Shown: positions 34,401-43,850, numbered from the stretch's first letter. The stretch is 64,000 nucleotides of DNA from DAOUJI01 sp034422875 (GCA_034422875.1 DAOUJI010000066.1:1-64000), one strand, 5' to 3'. The notes: generated by a model not told the origin, from the letters alone. Numbers and translations: made by a program.

Positions 34401-35215
34401 CCAAGTCCTTCCGGCTAGCTGAACAAGCGCCGTAAACTACGGCGGGCTAAAATATAGTTGGCCTCCTGAAGTGAGTCAAGCCGGGTAGCTGCCTATGGAA
34501 CCGGTGACTACACTGCATGACGACCGTCACAGAGCCGGGTCATAAGCTTTAAATTTTTCTACTAAATCGTCAGGCTGGGTTTTATTTGCCCCACATCGGT
34601 CAGAGTCAAGCGAAAGCGATGACCGAATACGTCCATCCCATATAGGTTTTGGGGCAATCAAGGTCATGACAGCCTGTACCGTCGGCTGTTTCGGCGCCTT
34701 GACCAGCTCCGTTGGACGCTGCTAAACTCCCGCAGAGTCGAGTGGGATGTGGTTGGTGTGGTGTGGATATTGCGCGGCCTCCGCGCCTAGTCATCTGGAC
34801 GTGCGCCATGCAGATATACTCTAACAGCCCCCGAATGGGGAATACAGACCTGAGAGAAGTGACTTATCGCAACAGACAGCGATACAGCCTTCCCTGCGAG
34901 CCTTAACTTACCCGTCCAATCTAATCGGGGTTCTCTGACCCCTCTCCCTTAGGTCCTCTGGCCTTAACCTTGCCGCCGAGTTCGTCGGCTTCTTCACCCA
35001 CCCCAAAGCCAACGCTTTATTGATGCTTTGGCATTTCGGGGGTGCGAGGGCGAAGCCGCGAACGCGAGGCAAAAACCAACATAAATGTCCAGGGGAATCG
35101 TATTGCCAAAAGCATTGTTCGATTTTCCTTGGGGAGACCACGAAACACTCTGCTCAAATAGTCCCGCCGTTGCGGGCAGCGCTTTGCGTAAAGCAAGAAA
35201 ATCAGGAGGTTGACA
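34401..35215. other. 815-nt gap, no gene recognised
   Basis: Short ORFs on both strands lack family features. It holds the DUF1538 promoter region at the left and the panD promoter region at the right. A fragment near 34930-34965 (TCTGACCCCTCTCCC) resembles the dispersed palindromic repeat. Sequence around 35020-35110 is unstructured by eye. It may be decayed coding DNA. Confidence 0.4.
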
Positions 35216-35587
35216 ATGCGAGAAGTGCTTAGGTCGAAGATTCATCGAGCGTGGGTTACCGACGCGAACCCGGACTATGTTGGGAGCATCCTCATCGACG
35301 AGGACCTGATGGACCGGGTGGACCTGTGGGACTTTGAAAAGGTCCTGGTCTGTGACATCAATAATGGCAACCGGTTTGAGACCTACGCCATCGCGGGCGA
35401 ACGCGGCTCGGGCGTCGTCGCCGTTCAGGGCGCGGCAGCCCGCCTCAGCGCCACTGGCAACTGCATAATCATCATGTCCTTCGAAGTCACGGACGACAGG
35501 CCGGACCCGCAGATGATTCTGGTGGACCAGGACAACCAATTCGTTGAATACCTCGAGGGAGCCAAACATGGTCAGCAAGTTTTCTGA
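35216..35587 (+). CDS. panD: Aspartate 1-decarboxylase
   Basis: A pyruvoyl enzyme converting aspartate to beta-alanine. It self-cleaves at Gly-Ser in DYVGSILIDEDLMD (Gly23-Ser24). The family segments SKIHRAWVT, NNGNRFETYAIAGERGSG and VQGAAARL are present; length 123 aa is normal. Start is the ATG at 35216 with AGGAGG 6 nt upstream; a TTG at 35210 is rejected. panC and panB are absent. Instead two methyltransferase genes follow, the first overlapping it by 20 nt. The likely product beta-alanine may thus be modified rather than used for pantothenate (inference). Confidence 0.93.
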   Translation: MREVLRSKIHRAWVTDANPDYVGSILIDEDLMDRVDLWDFEKVLVCDINNGNRFETYAIAGERGSGVVAVQGAAARLSATGNCIIIMSFEVTDDRPDPQMILVDQDNQFVEYLEGAKHGQQVF

Positions 35588-36389
35588 ACAAGAAACCGAG
35601 TCCTACTACGACTCGGAAGACGTCATATACCGGTCGGTCTGGGACGAAGACGGGAGCGTCCACTGGGGCCTCTTTGACGAAAGCGGCGACAAGGACTTCC
35701 TCAAGGCCTGCGACAGGCTGAACCGGACGATGGTCGCCAAAGGCGGCATTAACCAGGACTCTTCGGTGCTGGACTTGGGCTGCGGCAACGGGACGACGGC
35801 CATATGGCTCGCCGGAGCCAGCGGTGCGCACGTGACTGGCATTGACCTCAGCGGCGTCCGAGTGGCCAACGCATTGGACAAAAAGGCCGCGCTAGACCCC
35901 GGTCTCGGGGACAGAGTGGCTTTCGAGAAGGCCTCGGCCACCGAACTTCCCTTCGCTGACGGCTCCTTCACCCACGTCTGGAGCCAAGCAGTGATCTACC
36001 ACGTGCCGGATAAACGCACGGTCCTGAGCGAGGCCTACCGCGTCCTGGCAGAGGGCGGCATCATGGTGTTCGATGACCTCCTCAGGCCAAAGCGGGACAT
36101 TACGCCTGAAGCCCAGACCTACGTATACGACCGGCTGCTGTACGACACAGAGTTCAGTTTCGAGTCTTATCAGCAGGCTCTCAAGGACCAGGGTTTCGAA
36201 CTGCTTGAAGCCTTGGACATTTCCCCCCACCTGAGGCAGAGCTACCTGTGCCTGTCCGAGCGCACTCCCAAGGACGAAACGTTGGACGAAGCCGAACATT
36301 ACAAGTGGCTCACCAAAGCATACATCGAGACCGCCGCCGCTGTGGACAAAAACGAGCTGGGCTGGGGTCTCTACATCTGCCGGAAGTAA
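35568..36389 (+). CDS. SAM-dependent methyltransferase, sarcosine/dimethylglycine type-like
   Basis: A 273-aa class I methyltransferase. SAM motif I is VLDLGCGNGTTAIWLA (from residue 67), and motif II/III follows with FADGSFTHVWSQAVIYHVPDK. The N-terminus YYDSEDVIYRSVWDEDGSVHWGLFD resembles sarcosine/dimethylglycine N-methyltransferases (YYNSEDADNFY..IWGGEDIHIGLY), which make glycine betaine. The ATG at 35568 lies inside panD, so translation is coupled. A second methyltransferase follows one base later. A beta-alanine N-methyltransferase role is a hypothesis from context. Confidence 0.8.
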   Translation: MVSKFSEQETESYYDSEDVIYRSVWDEDGSVHWGLFDESGDKDFLKACDRLNRTMVAKGGINQDSSVLDLGCGNGTTAIWLAGASGAHVTGIDLSGVRVANALDKKAALDPGLGDRVAFEKASATELPFADGSFTHVWSQAVIYHVPDKRTVLSEAYRVLAEGGIMVFDDLLRPKRDITPEAQTYVYDRLLYDTEFSFESYQQALKDQGFELLEALDISPHLRQSYLCLSERTPKDETLDEAEHYKWLTKAYIETAAAVDKNELGWGLYICRK

Positions 36390-36390
36390 C

Positions 36391-37023
36391 ATGCCGGACA
36401 GTCATAACAGAGTTCAATGGGTCTATTCCTCCAACTCCAACCAGGAGTTGGAGGAACGCTACGACCAATGGGCCGCCGAATACGACAAGGACCTGTCCGA
36501 GGAGTTCGAGTGGAACGCCCCACAGACGGCGGCTGACCTGTTCGCGAAACACGTCCCCGCCGGAGCGAAAATCCTGGACGCTGGAGCCGGCACCGGCCTT
36601 GTGGGTGAATGTCTAGCCCAGTCGGGCTACCGTGACCTCTACGCCATGGACCTGTCTCTGAGAATGCTGGAGGAGGCCCGGCAAAAGGACCTCTACAAAG
36701 ATTTCCGCCAGATGACCCTTGGTGAGGAGCTGGGCTACGAAACCGACTCATTCGACGCGGTCATAAGTGTTGGGGTGTTCACCACGGGCCACGCCCCGGC
36801 CCATGCCTTCGACGAGTTGGCCCGCATCACCAAGCCCGGCGGGTTCATTGTGTTCAGCTTGCGGGTTGACCTGTTCGAAGAAGGCGGCTTCAAGGAATAC
36901 CAGGAGGGCATGGAAGAAGCCGGCAAGTGGAAGCTGGCCGAGCTATCCGAGCCCTACTACGCGCTCCCCAAGGGCGAGCCCGACGTAATCCACCGCATCT
37001 GGGCCTACCAAGTCACCGCCTAG
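36391..37023 (+). CDS. Class I SAM-dependent methyltransferase
   Basis: A 210-aa methyltransferase. Motif I is ILDAGAGTGLVGECLA (61-69 core), followed by LYAMDLSLRMLEEAR and SFDAVISVGVFTTGHAP. It resembles the METTL27-like group with an N-terminal ELEERYDQWAAEYDKDL. The ATG is one nt after the preceding stop. It likely acts on the same pathway as panD and the first methyltransferase. Confidence 0.85.
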   Translation: MPDSHNRVQWVYSSNSNQELEERYDQWAAEYDKDLSEEFEWNAPQTAADLFAKHVPAGAKILDAGAGTGLVGECLAQSGYRDLYAMDLSLRMLEEARQKDLYKDFRQMTLGEELGYETDSFDAVISVGVFTTGHAPAHAFDELARITKPGGFIVFSLRVDLFEEGGFKEYQEGMEEAGKWKLAELSEPYYALPKGEPDVIHRIWAYQVTA

Positions 37024-37162
37024 CGCCGCCGCCTTCCAGGGCGGCTCAACTTCCCTACCTGTGCCTCATTCGTTCCGATCACGCTGACCGTGTTTTTGTG
37101 ACGAATTGTCATCTGCTATTATTGGGTGAGTTGTAATACCTGAATAATTGAAGTCATTCACT

Positions 37163-39610
37163 ATGAAAGTCGAAAGGGTTGGGATTCCAACGATTGTTGT
37201 CGCCGCAATTGCCTTTTGGGTGGCCGCTGCGGCAATTGGGATCCTCTCCATCCCGAAGGTCCTGGCGCACGATCCGTCCTCAGGCGACTGCTCCTCTGGC
37301 ATCGCTGTACCCAACGCAGCCAGCAACCCGGGGCTGGTGTCCGACTGCGAAGCGTTGCTGGCGTCCCGGGACACTTGGTCCGGTCAGGCGACTCTTAATT
37401 GGTCTCAGGACATCCCCATGGGAGACTGGGATGGGATCGCTCTCGATGGCATGCCGCCAAGGGCGACAAAGCTGATAGGCATCGGAGCGAAGTTGACCGG
37501 CTCGATACCCGCCGAATTGGGCAGGCTTGATAAGTTGGAAGAATTGAATCTGGCAGGAAATCACCTAACAGGCCCGATTCCACCCGAACTGGGTAACCTT
37601 GCTGATTTGCAAGTGCTGGTGCTTAACTCGAACCAGTTGACTGGTGCAATTCCTGCGGAACTGGGCAACCTATCCAGCTTGAAAGTCCTCCGACTTTCCG
37701 AGAATCGGTTGGACGGTCCTATACCCCCAGAGCTGGGTCGATTGTCGACGCTGTTATGGCTGTCTCTCACTCAGAACCAATTGAGTGGGCCTATCCCTTC
37801 AGAACTGGGCAGTTTGCCTAATCTGGTGTTTCTTTATCTCAGAGGCAATCGGCTGATCGGCCATATTCCTTCGGATCTCAGTCGGCTGACTATGCTGTAC
37901 GATCTTGACCTCTCTTACAATCAACTAAACGGTTCGATACCGGAAGAGTTGGGCCTCCTGTCCAAGTTGCAATTCCTAGACCTTACCAACTCTGGATTGA
38001 GCGGCCCAATACCGAGGGAATTGGGAAACCTATCCGGTTTGGTTTGGCTCAATCTTTCTTACAACCAGTTGAGTGGAGCAGTGCCCTCGGAGTTGGCGGG
38101 TCTATCAAAGTTGACAAGACTTTGGCTCCATGGGAATCAGTTGACCGGGCCAATACCCTCTCAGTTGGGTAACCTCTCAAACCTGGTGGAACTGACCCTA
38201 GGGGGCAACGATCTCACCGGTACGATACCCACTCAACTGGGTAGCCTCGCCAACCTGGAATCTCTGTCCCTCGACTATAACCAGCTGACCGGGCCGATAC
38301 CCTCGGAGTTGGGGAACCTGACCAAATTGCAGAACCTATGGCTCAACAGCAATCAGTTGAATGAGTCGATACCCAACTCGCTAGGCAACTTAATCAACCT
38401 GAAATCGCTAGACTTGTCGAAGAACCGGTTGAAGGAGAACGTGCCCAATGAACTAGGCATCTTGGTCAACCTGCAATCATTGAACCTGTCAAACAACCGC
38501 TTGACCGGGACTATCCCAGTTCAGCTTGGCAGCTTATCCAGACTGGAGACGCTAAATCTCTCTGGCAACCAGTTGGATGGGACGATACCCGCAGAGCTTG
38601 GCGTGTTGTCTAACCTGAGAGAAATCTGGATTGGTGGAAACCAGTTGACCGGATGCATACCAGCCGCTTTGAAAGCGGTGCTAGATAATGACCTCGCCAC
38701 TCTCGGTCTACCGTTCTGCCACCCGTTGCAGGATGCTTGTGCCATCGAAGGGGCAGTGCCAAATGCGTACAATAATCACCAGTTGGTGGCCGACTGCTAT
38801 GCTTTGCTGGAGACACGGGATATCTTGGATGATTCCGGTTTGCTGAATTGGTCGGCGGACCTGTACATCACAGACTGGGATGGGGTCACAGTCAGTGGCA
38901 CGCCGCTTCGCGTCACCGGGGTCCGGCTCGACAGCTACAAGTTAGGCGGTACTATACCGCCACAGCTATCCAGGCTGACCGATCTAAAGTTGCTGTCCCT
39001 AACTTACACCCAAATGACCGGCCCGATTCCAACTGAATTAGGCAGTTTCTCCAACTTGAAAGAACTATACCTAGGCAGTAACCAGTTGACAGGCCCGATT
39101 CCCGCTGAGTTGAGTAGTCTCTCCAATCTCCGCCATCTCTACCTCAGCAGCAACCGTTTAGATGGGACGATACCGGCCGCACTAGGGGGCCTCGTCAAGC
39201 TTGAGGAACTGGCCCTCTCCTATAATCAATTGACCGGTTCAGTTCCTGCTGAACTGGGCAACCTAACCAGGCTGCAACGACTGAGACTGTCCCACAACCA
39301 ATTGACCGGGGACATACCGGCCGAGTTAGGACAACTCGCAAACCTAACGGAACTGAAGCTTGCTGGGAGCCAGCTGACCGGGTGCATTCCGCAGGGATTG
39401 AGAGATGTAGCAGTCAATGACTTTGGCGGCCTCGGCCTGCCGTTCTGCATGTTGACCGAGGAAGAGTTGCTCGACCGGTATGACGGCAACGGCAACGGGA
39501 CCATCGAGAGAGACGAAGCCCTTGACGCTGTGGCAGACTACTTCGCAGACCTAATCAGCAGAGATGACGTGTTAACCATCATCTCACTCTATTTCTCGTC
39601 GTCCGGTTGA
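37163..39610 (+). CDS. Large exported leucine-rich repeat protein with EF-hand tail
   Basis: An 815-aa surface protein. An N-terminal hydrophobic helix (about residues 8-32) acts as signal or anchor. Two LRR blocks follow, each with a Cys-bearing cap (DCEALLASRD..W and DCYALLETRD..L): residues ~95-505 and ~590-755. The repeats are the 24-residue plant-type LxxLxLxxNQLTGPIPxELGNL. The C-terminus has DGNGNGTIERDE, then ADYFADLISRDDVL and YFSSSG, as in the Spondin_N protein. Likely protein-protein or glycan binding at the cell surface. ATG chosen at 37163; a TTG at 37148 adds five residues. Confidence 0.85.
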   Translation: MKVERVGIPTIVVAAIAFWVAAAAIGILSIPKVLAHDPSSGDCSSGIAVPNAASNPGLVSDCEALLASRDTWSGQATLNWSQDIPMGDWDGIALDGMPPRATKLIGIGAKLTGSIPAELGRLDKLEELNLAGNHLTGPIPPELGNLADLQVLVLNSNQLTGAIPAELGNLSSLKVLRLSENRLDGPIPPELGRLSTLLWLSLTQNQLSGPIPSELGSLPNLVFLYLRGNRLIGHIPSDLSRLTMLYDLDLSYNQLNGSIPEELGLLSKLQFLDLTNSGLSGPIPRELGNLSGLVWLNLSYNQLSGAVPSELAGLSKLTRLWLHGNQLTGPIPSQLGNLSNLVELTLGGNDLTGTIPTQLGSLANLESLSLDYNQLTGPIPSELGNLTKLQNLWLNSNQLNESIPNSLGNLINLKSLDLSKNRLKENVPNELGILVNLQSLNLSNNRLTGTIPVQLGSLSRLETLNLSGNQLDGTIPAELGVLSNLREIWIGGNQLTGCIPAALKAVLDNDLATLGLPFCHPLQDACAIEGAVPNAYNNHQLVADCYALLETRDILDDSGLLNWSADLYITDWDGVTVSGTPLRVTGVRLDSYKLGGTIPPQLSRLTDLKLLSLTYTQMTGPIPTELGSFSNLKELYLGSNQLTGPIPAELSSLSNLRHLYLSSNRLDGTIPAALGGLVKLEELALSYNQLTGSVPAELGNLTRLQRLRLSHNQLTGDIPAELGQLANLTELKLAGSQLTGCIPQGLRDVAVNDFGGLGLPFCMLTEEELLDRYDGNGNGTIERDEALDAVADYFADLISRDDVLTIISLYFSSSG

Positions 39611-39693
39611 CGTACGCGTCGGCCGGTCATCCCAATAGGCCGATTCAGGTCTAATGGTTTGCGCCCCAATGCTTGGTCACACAGAGCGCGCCA

Positions 39694-41328
39694 TTATTCC
39701 AGTATGAACCCCTCGTAGCCGTTGGCGGCGGCCGCGTTGCGCTTGGCCCGCATCACCGGAGCAGTGTCCGGTGAGGAGAGCAGCGCACGGGGCTTGCCGG
39801 GGATGTTCGCCCCCACAAACCAGGAGTTGGCCTGGGTGCGGATATGCTTGGCGCCCTCTACCTTCACGTGCTCCAGCCAGGCGTCCTCCGCCTCCACATT
39901 GGCCGAGATGCGTGAGTAACCGTTGTCGCGCACGTATTGGATGCAGTCGGTCACCCACTCCACCAGCGGCTCGGCGGCCCTGACGAAGTTACCCACCGAG
40001 GCTGCGTTGATGGTGAAGAGATTGGGGAAGCCGGCGCTCTGGATGCCCATGAAGGTGCGAGGTCCGTTGGAGAACTTGTCCTTAAGGGTGCGCCCGCCCT
40101 CGCCGCAGATGTGTACCCTGTTCAGGGCCCCGGTGACGGCGTCGTACCCCGTGGCGAAGATGATGACCTCCAGCTCGTACTCGGCGTCGGTTGTAGCGAG
40201 CCCGTTGGGAGTGATGCGCTGGATAGGGGCCGCTTTCACGTCCACCAGCAGCACGTTGTCCTGGTTGAAGACCTCGTAGTAGCCGCTCTCGCACGGGACC
40301 CGCTTGGAGCCGAACATGTGGTCCTTGGGCACCAGCATTTCGGCGACGACCGGGTCATGGACGCGCTCACGGATTTTCTGGCGGACGAACTCGGCGTAGT
40401 GTTCGTTGGCCTCTCCGGGGATCATCACATCGTAATAATTGGACAGCCACTTCTTGAAACCTGGCTCCGCCCACAGCCTTTCGTACTGCTCCTGCCGTTC
40501 TTCTTCCGACACTTCGAGGGCCGACCGGGGGTCGAATTCGTGCATGAAGGAACCGGGAGTTTCCAGACACTTCTGGAAAATCTCTGGGTAGTTCGCCTTT
40601 ATCTCCTTCTGCATCTCATCGTCAATCGGGCCGTTCCGGAGAGGCGCGCAGTAGTTTGCCGTCCTCTGGAAGACTGTCAGGTGGCCTACTTCCTTGGCGA
40701 TTTCCGCGATGAGTTGGACGGCGGTGGCTCCGGTGCCTACGACCCCAACGCGCTTGCCCGCCAGGTCCATGCCTTCCTTGGGCCATCTGCCGGTGTGGCA
40801 CCAGGCGCCCTTGTAGCTGTCCAGCCCTTCAAACTCGGGGACGTAAAACGCCGACAGAAGGCCCACTGCGGTAACTAGGAACTGACCTCTCGCCTTGAGA
40901 CCGCCGTCAGTCTCTATCTCCCAGAGATTGGTTGTTTCGTCATAAATGGCCGATTTGATCCTGGCGTTGAATTGGATGTCCCTCTTGAGGTCGAACTTGT
41001 CGGCTACGTAGTTGAGGTAGCGTTCGTTCTCAGGCTGGCCGGAGTAGAGCTCCTTCCAGTCCCATTCGTCGAGCAGTTCCTGGGAGAAGGAGTACCCGTA
41101 TGTGTAGCTCTCGGAGTCAAAGCGGGCCCCGGGATAGCGGTTCCAATACCATGTGCCCCCCACTCCGCTGGCTTCATCGAACGCTCTCACGGAGAGCCCC
41201 ATATTTCGTAGGCGGTACAACATGTACAGCCCGGTGACTCCGGCTCCGATGACCAGGGCGTCGTACTGTCCGAGGTCCTCGTTGGATTGCTGTGGGGCTG
41301 CTGGATTTTGCTGCAAAGAATCGACCAT
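39694..41328 (-). CDS. Flavin-containing Baeyer-Villiger-type monooxygenase
   Basis: A 544-aa FAD/NADPH enzyme that inserts oxygen into ketones or related substrates. FAD site GAGVTG (28-33) is followed by GGTWYWNRYPGARFD. The BVMO fingerprint FxGxxxHxxxWP appears as YKGAWCHTGRWP (Tyr172-Pro183) with Tyr in place of Phe. The NADPH site is GTGATA (198-203). An internal ATG (FATGYDA motif) is near residue 398. Expansion of such enzymes is characteristic of SAR202-type Chloroflexota. Confidence 0.93.
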   Translation of the reverse strand: MVDSLQQNPAAPQQSNEDLGQYDALVIGAGVTGLYMLYRLRNMGLSVRAFDEASGVGGTWYWNRYPGARFDSESYTYGYSFSQELLDEWDWKELYSGQPENERYLNYVADKFDLKRDIQFNARIKSAIYDETTNLWEIETDGGLKARGQFLVTAVGLLSAFYVPEFEGLDSYKGAWCHTGRWPKEGMDLAGKRVGVVGTGATAVQLIAEIAKEVGHLTVFQRTANYCAPLRNGPIDDEMQKEIKANYPEIFQKCLETPGSFMHEFDPRSALEVSEEERQEQYERLWAEPGFKKWLSNYYDVMIPGEANEHYAEFVRQKIRERVHDPVVAEMLVPKDHMFGSKRVPCESGYYEVFNQDNVLLVDVKAAPIQRITPNGLATTDAEYELEVIIFATGYDAVTGALNRVHICGEGGRTLKDKFSNGPRTFMGIQSAGFPNLFTINAASVGNFVRAAEPLVEWVTDCIQYVRDNGYSRISANVEAEDAWLEHVKVEGAKHIRTQANSWFVGANIPGKPRALLSSPDTAPVMRAKRNAAAANGYEGFILE

Positions 41329-41485
41329 GACGTTACCTCTTCAACTCTTTGGACTGTTGCGGCTGCAACGACGGGTCGGGCGCTCGCCGTCAAGTGAGCC
41401 TGATATATTTTAGCCGATTTACCGGTGTGTCCGTCAATTTTGCCCACCTACAGTGTGTTTGGTTCCTAAAGTCGCCCGGAACAGT

Positions 41486-41548
41486 CCGTTCGCCCTGAGC
41501 TTGTCGAGGGGTCTTCCGTTCATGGTTCGACGAACTCACCAAGAACGG
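41486..41548. repeat. REP-like element (CCGTTC...GAACGG)
   Basis: CCGTTCGCCCTGAGCTTGTC (from 41486) is followed by CCGTTCATGGTTCGACGAAC (from 41516) and closes with AAGAACGG (41541-41548). The second half is an imperfect palindrome. The wording resembles REP-like palindromes seen in many environmental genomes. Confidence 0.55.
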
Positions 41549-41559
41549 GTCAGGGGCGT

Positions 41560-41607
41560 TCCTCTCACGCCCCGTCCCTTCCCCCTCTGGGAGAAGGTGA
41601 GGATGGG
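41560..41607. repeat. Dispersed palindromic repeat, third copy
   Basis: CTCACGCCCCGTCCCTTCCC continues into CCTCTGGGAGAAGGTGAGGATGGGG. CTCTGGGAG and the CTCAC/GTGAG ends are self-complementary. Same family as 9199-9232 and 19587-19620. Confidence 0.5.
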
Positions 41608-41671
41608 GCCGCCCGGACTCTGGACGCTGTGTTACACTCAACCGCTCCGCCGAGCATTGGAGGACTGACCT

Positions 41672-42544
41672 ATAGCTCCTAATGACGGTTTCTACTGGGC
41701 CTTTCTGGCTCTTCTGGGATGGGGCTGCGCAGACTACCTGGCGCGCTCCGCCTCCGGGCGATATGGAAGCGTTAGCGTCACAGTTCTCAGCCTGATTATT
41801 GGTCTGGCGGCTCCTCTGCCCTTTGTGCTGGCGGAAATTGTCCAGGGGTCATTGCACGTTGACTGGTCTGCATTGGCAATCTGGGCGCCCGCAACCGGAG
41901 GGTTTCTAGGAATCGCCTACCTGGTCTACTACACAGGTTTGCAACGGGGTTCCGTCACCGTGGTGTCCACTGCGGCTTCGGCTTGGCTGGCCGTCACAGT
42001 GTTGATTGCTGTCGTCGCGTTTGGAGAGAGTCTCTCGTTGGGTCAAGCCGGTTTGATGGCCGTCATTTTCGTCGGCATACTCATGCTTTCGGCAGGCCGG
42101 CTGAACGTAACGGGCATTAGCTCAGGGCTGCCTTGGGGGCTCGGAGCCATGTTCGCCATCGGCGTCGCCCTGGCGTTGCTTGACCGTGTAACCGAAGCGG
42201 CGGGGCCTATGATGGCGGTGCTTGTTGTCCGCGCGGTCTCCATAGCGCCCACGTACGTCTTCGCGCGGCTGCGACGCGTAACAGTCCAGATGCCCACTAA
42301 CCGGAACGGATGGGCGTTGCTGCTGGCCGTTGGACTTCTCGACGCTGGGGCCTATGTCGGATACAACCTGGGCGTGGACACGGCCTCCGTCGCTGTCGTG
42401 GCTCCCATAGCAGCGGCCCACCCAGTTGCAACCATCGCGCTGGCCGTAGCCCTTAGTCGCGAACGGCCTCACCCGCTACACTGGGCAGGCGCCGTCGCAG
42501 CTATAGGGGCTACCATCGGCCTCAGCTTTCTGGTTGGAGCTTAA
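41672..42544 (+). CDS. EamA/DMT-type transporter, non-standard start
   Basis: A roughly 290-aa polytopic membrane transporter (EamA fold, about ten helices). Export of metabolites is typical of the family. The first conventional start (GTG at 41825) would delete a clear first helix (FYWAFLALLGWGCADYLARS) and the conserved second one. The reading frame is open from the TGA at 41666. A perfect SD (GGAGG, 41659-41663) precedes an ATA codon at 41672 by 8 nt. Either an ATA start is used or a base change removed the ATG. Confidence 0.75.
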   Translation: MAPNDGFYWAFLALLGWGCADYLARSASGRYGSVSVTVLSLIIGLAAPLPFVLAEIVQGSLHVDWSALAIWAPATGGFLGIAYLVYYTGLQRGSVTVVSTAASAWLAVTVLIAVVAFGESLSLGQAGLMAVIFVGILMLSAGRLNVTGISSGLPWGLGAMFAIGVALALLDRVTEAAGPMMAVLVVRAVSIAPTYVFARLRRVTVQMPTNRNGWALLLAVGLLDAGAYVGYNLGVDTASVAVVAPIAAAHPVATIALAVALSRERPHPLHWAGAVAAIGATIGLSFLVGA

Positions 42545-42731
42545 CGGGAACGCCGGTGTGACAGACCTATATCAGGCTCTATACACAGTCCGTCGGACCC
42601 TGGATAGGGGGTCGGCTGGGTAATCTGCGCGACGGCGATTCGTTCCCACAGCGGGACGGTCTGCCACTAATGAACACCGTCTCGCCCTATGCGGAGGAGA
42701 TGAACGGCTCGGTTCTGTCTACCGTCAAGTT

Positions 42732-42807
42732 TGGTGGAGATAGGGGGACTCGAACCCCCAACCTCGGCATTGCGAACGCCGCGCTCTCCCAGTTGAGCTA
42801 TATCCCC
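42732..42807 (-). tRNA. tRNA-Ala (anticodon CGC)
   Basis: A full cloverleaf of 76 nt with encoded CCA. Acceptor GGGGATA/TATCTCC contains the G3:U70 pair that identifies tRNA-Ala. The loop TTCGCAA gives anticodon CGC, and the T-arm is GGTTCGAGTCC. It is downstream of surE on the same strand. Confidence 0.95.
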
Positions 42808-42919
42808 AGGGAACGCCTGAATTCGGGATCTTCGGAGTTCCGAGTTCAGAGTCCAGACTGAAATGCTATAGCGCCCCTCTGAAGGGTGTCAAGCAAAGCA
42901 GCGCCAGGCGCCTACAGGC

Positions 42920-43717
42920 TTAGCTCCCGAGAAGCCTGCCCTCGCAACCCTCCAGGGCCTTCTCCAGCAACGGGATGTTGGCGTCGTCGGTGAGGCCCGT
43001 GTTGATGGGCGTCACCGAAATCATCTTGTTGAGAGCAGCCCAAATGTCCGTGCCTTCCTCCTGCTCACGCTCTTTGAAAAGGGGCACGTCCCGGTTGATG
43101 CGGTAAGTCATGCTACGGATGTCCTCGTCCTCTTTCACCGACTCGCCGTAGCTGCGGCGGCCCAGCCTCGTGACCCTTACCCCTTTCAGGTTCTCAGCCG
43201 GCTCGTTGGGCAGATTCACGTTGACGAGGGTCGGAGGCAAGCTGGCGCCATTCTTGAGGCTCTCGACCACGATGCCTAAGAAGGCCGCAGCCACATCGTA
43301 GCGGGTGTCCCTGAGGGCGCCCACGGATATGGCAATGGACGGGCATCCCCGGACGTATCCCTGCAGCGCTGCTCCCACCGTGCCGGAGATAAGCACGTCC
43401 TCTCCCAGGTTTGACCCCTGGTTTATCCCCGACACCACGAGGTCCACGGGCCCGGCCAGCTGCTCCAGGGCCAGGACGGCGGCGTCCGCCGGGGTGCCTT
43501 CGATGGAGTAGGCTACAATTTCGTGGGGGCCTTTCTCCACCAGCGGTTCCACCTGAAAGACCCGCAGGGGTCTCCGCAGAGTCAGTGAAGCGCCGACACC
43601 ACTGTGGTCCCGGTCGGGAGCCGCCACGCAGACGTCCCCGTGGAGCTTCAAGGCGTTCACGGCCGCCCAAAGCCCCGGGGCCCTGAACCCATCGTCATTA
43701 GTCGCTAGAATCTTCAA
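42920..43717 (-). CDS. surE: 5'/3'-nucleotidase SurE
   Basis: A survival-protein phosphatase releasing phosphate from nucleoside monophosphates. Metal-binding motif ILATNDDGFRAPG (Asp8, Asp9), Ser in DHSGVGAS (about 40) and Asn in VVSGINQGSNLGEDVLISGTVGAA. Length 265 aa is normal. It starts with TTG (SD AGGTGAG) and lies between two tRNA genes on the same strand, suggesting a tRNA-Met/surE/tRNA-Ala transcript. Confidence 0.94.
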   Translation of the reverse strand: MKILATNDDGFRAPGLWAAVNALKLHGDVCVAAPDRDHSGVGASLTLRRPLRVFQVEPLVEKGPHEIVAYSIEGTPADAAVLALEQLAGPVDLVVSGINQGSNLGEDVLISGTVGAALQGYVRGCPSIAISVGALRDTRYDVAAAFLGIVVESLKNGASLPPTLVNVNLPNEPAENLKGVRVTRLGRRSYGESVKEDEDIRSMTYRINRDVPLFKEREQEEGTDIWAALNKMISVTPINTGLTDDANIPLLEKALEGCEGRLLGS

Positions 43718-43775
43718 CTATCTCACCTGTTTTTATGGTGCCGGAGAAGCTCCGGAGAGGAAAGGAGGAGACTGC

Positions 43776-43850
43776 TGGTGGCAACGGGTGGGTTCGAACC
43801 ACCGACCTAGCGCTTATGAAGCGCCCGCTCTGCCCCTGAGCTACGTTGCC
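43776..43850 (-). tRNA. tRNA-Met (anticodon CAT, elongator type)
   Basis: Cloverleaf of 75 nt with encoded CCA. Acceptor GGCAACG/CGTTGCC pairs fully, so it is not an initiator (no 1:72 mismatch, no GGG/CCC anticodon stem). The loop TTCATAA gives CAT. The sequence resembles elongator tRNA-Met (GGCTACGTAGCTCAG). tRNA-Ile2 is less likely. Confidence 0.92.

Noticed and set aside
43741..43755. Hairpin CCGGAG/CTCCGG as a terminator
   Set aside because: No U run on the strand where transcription would end.
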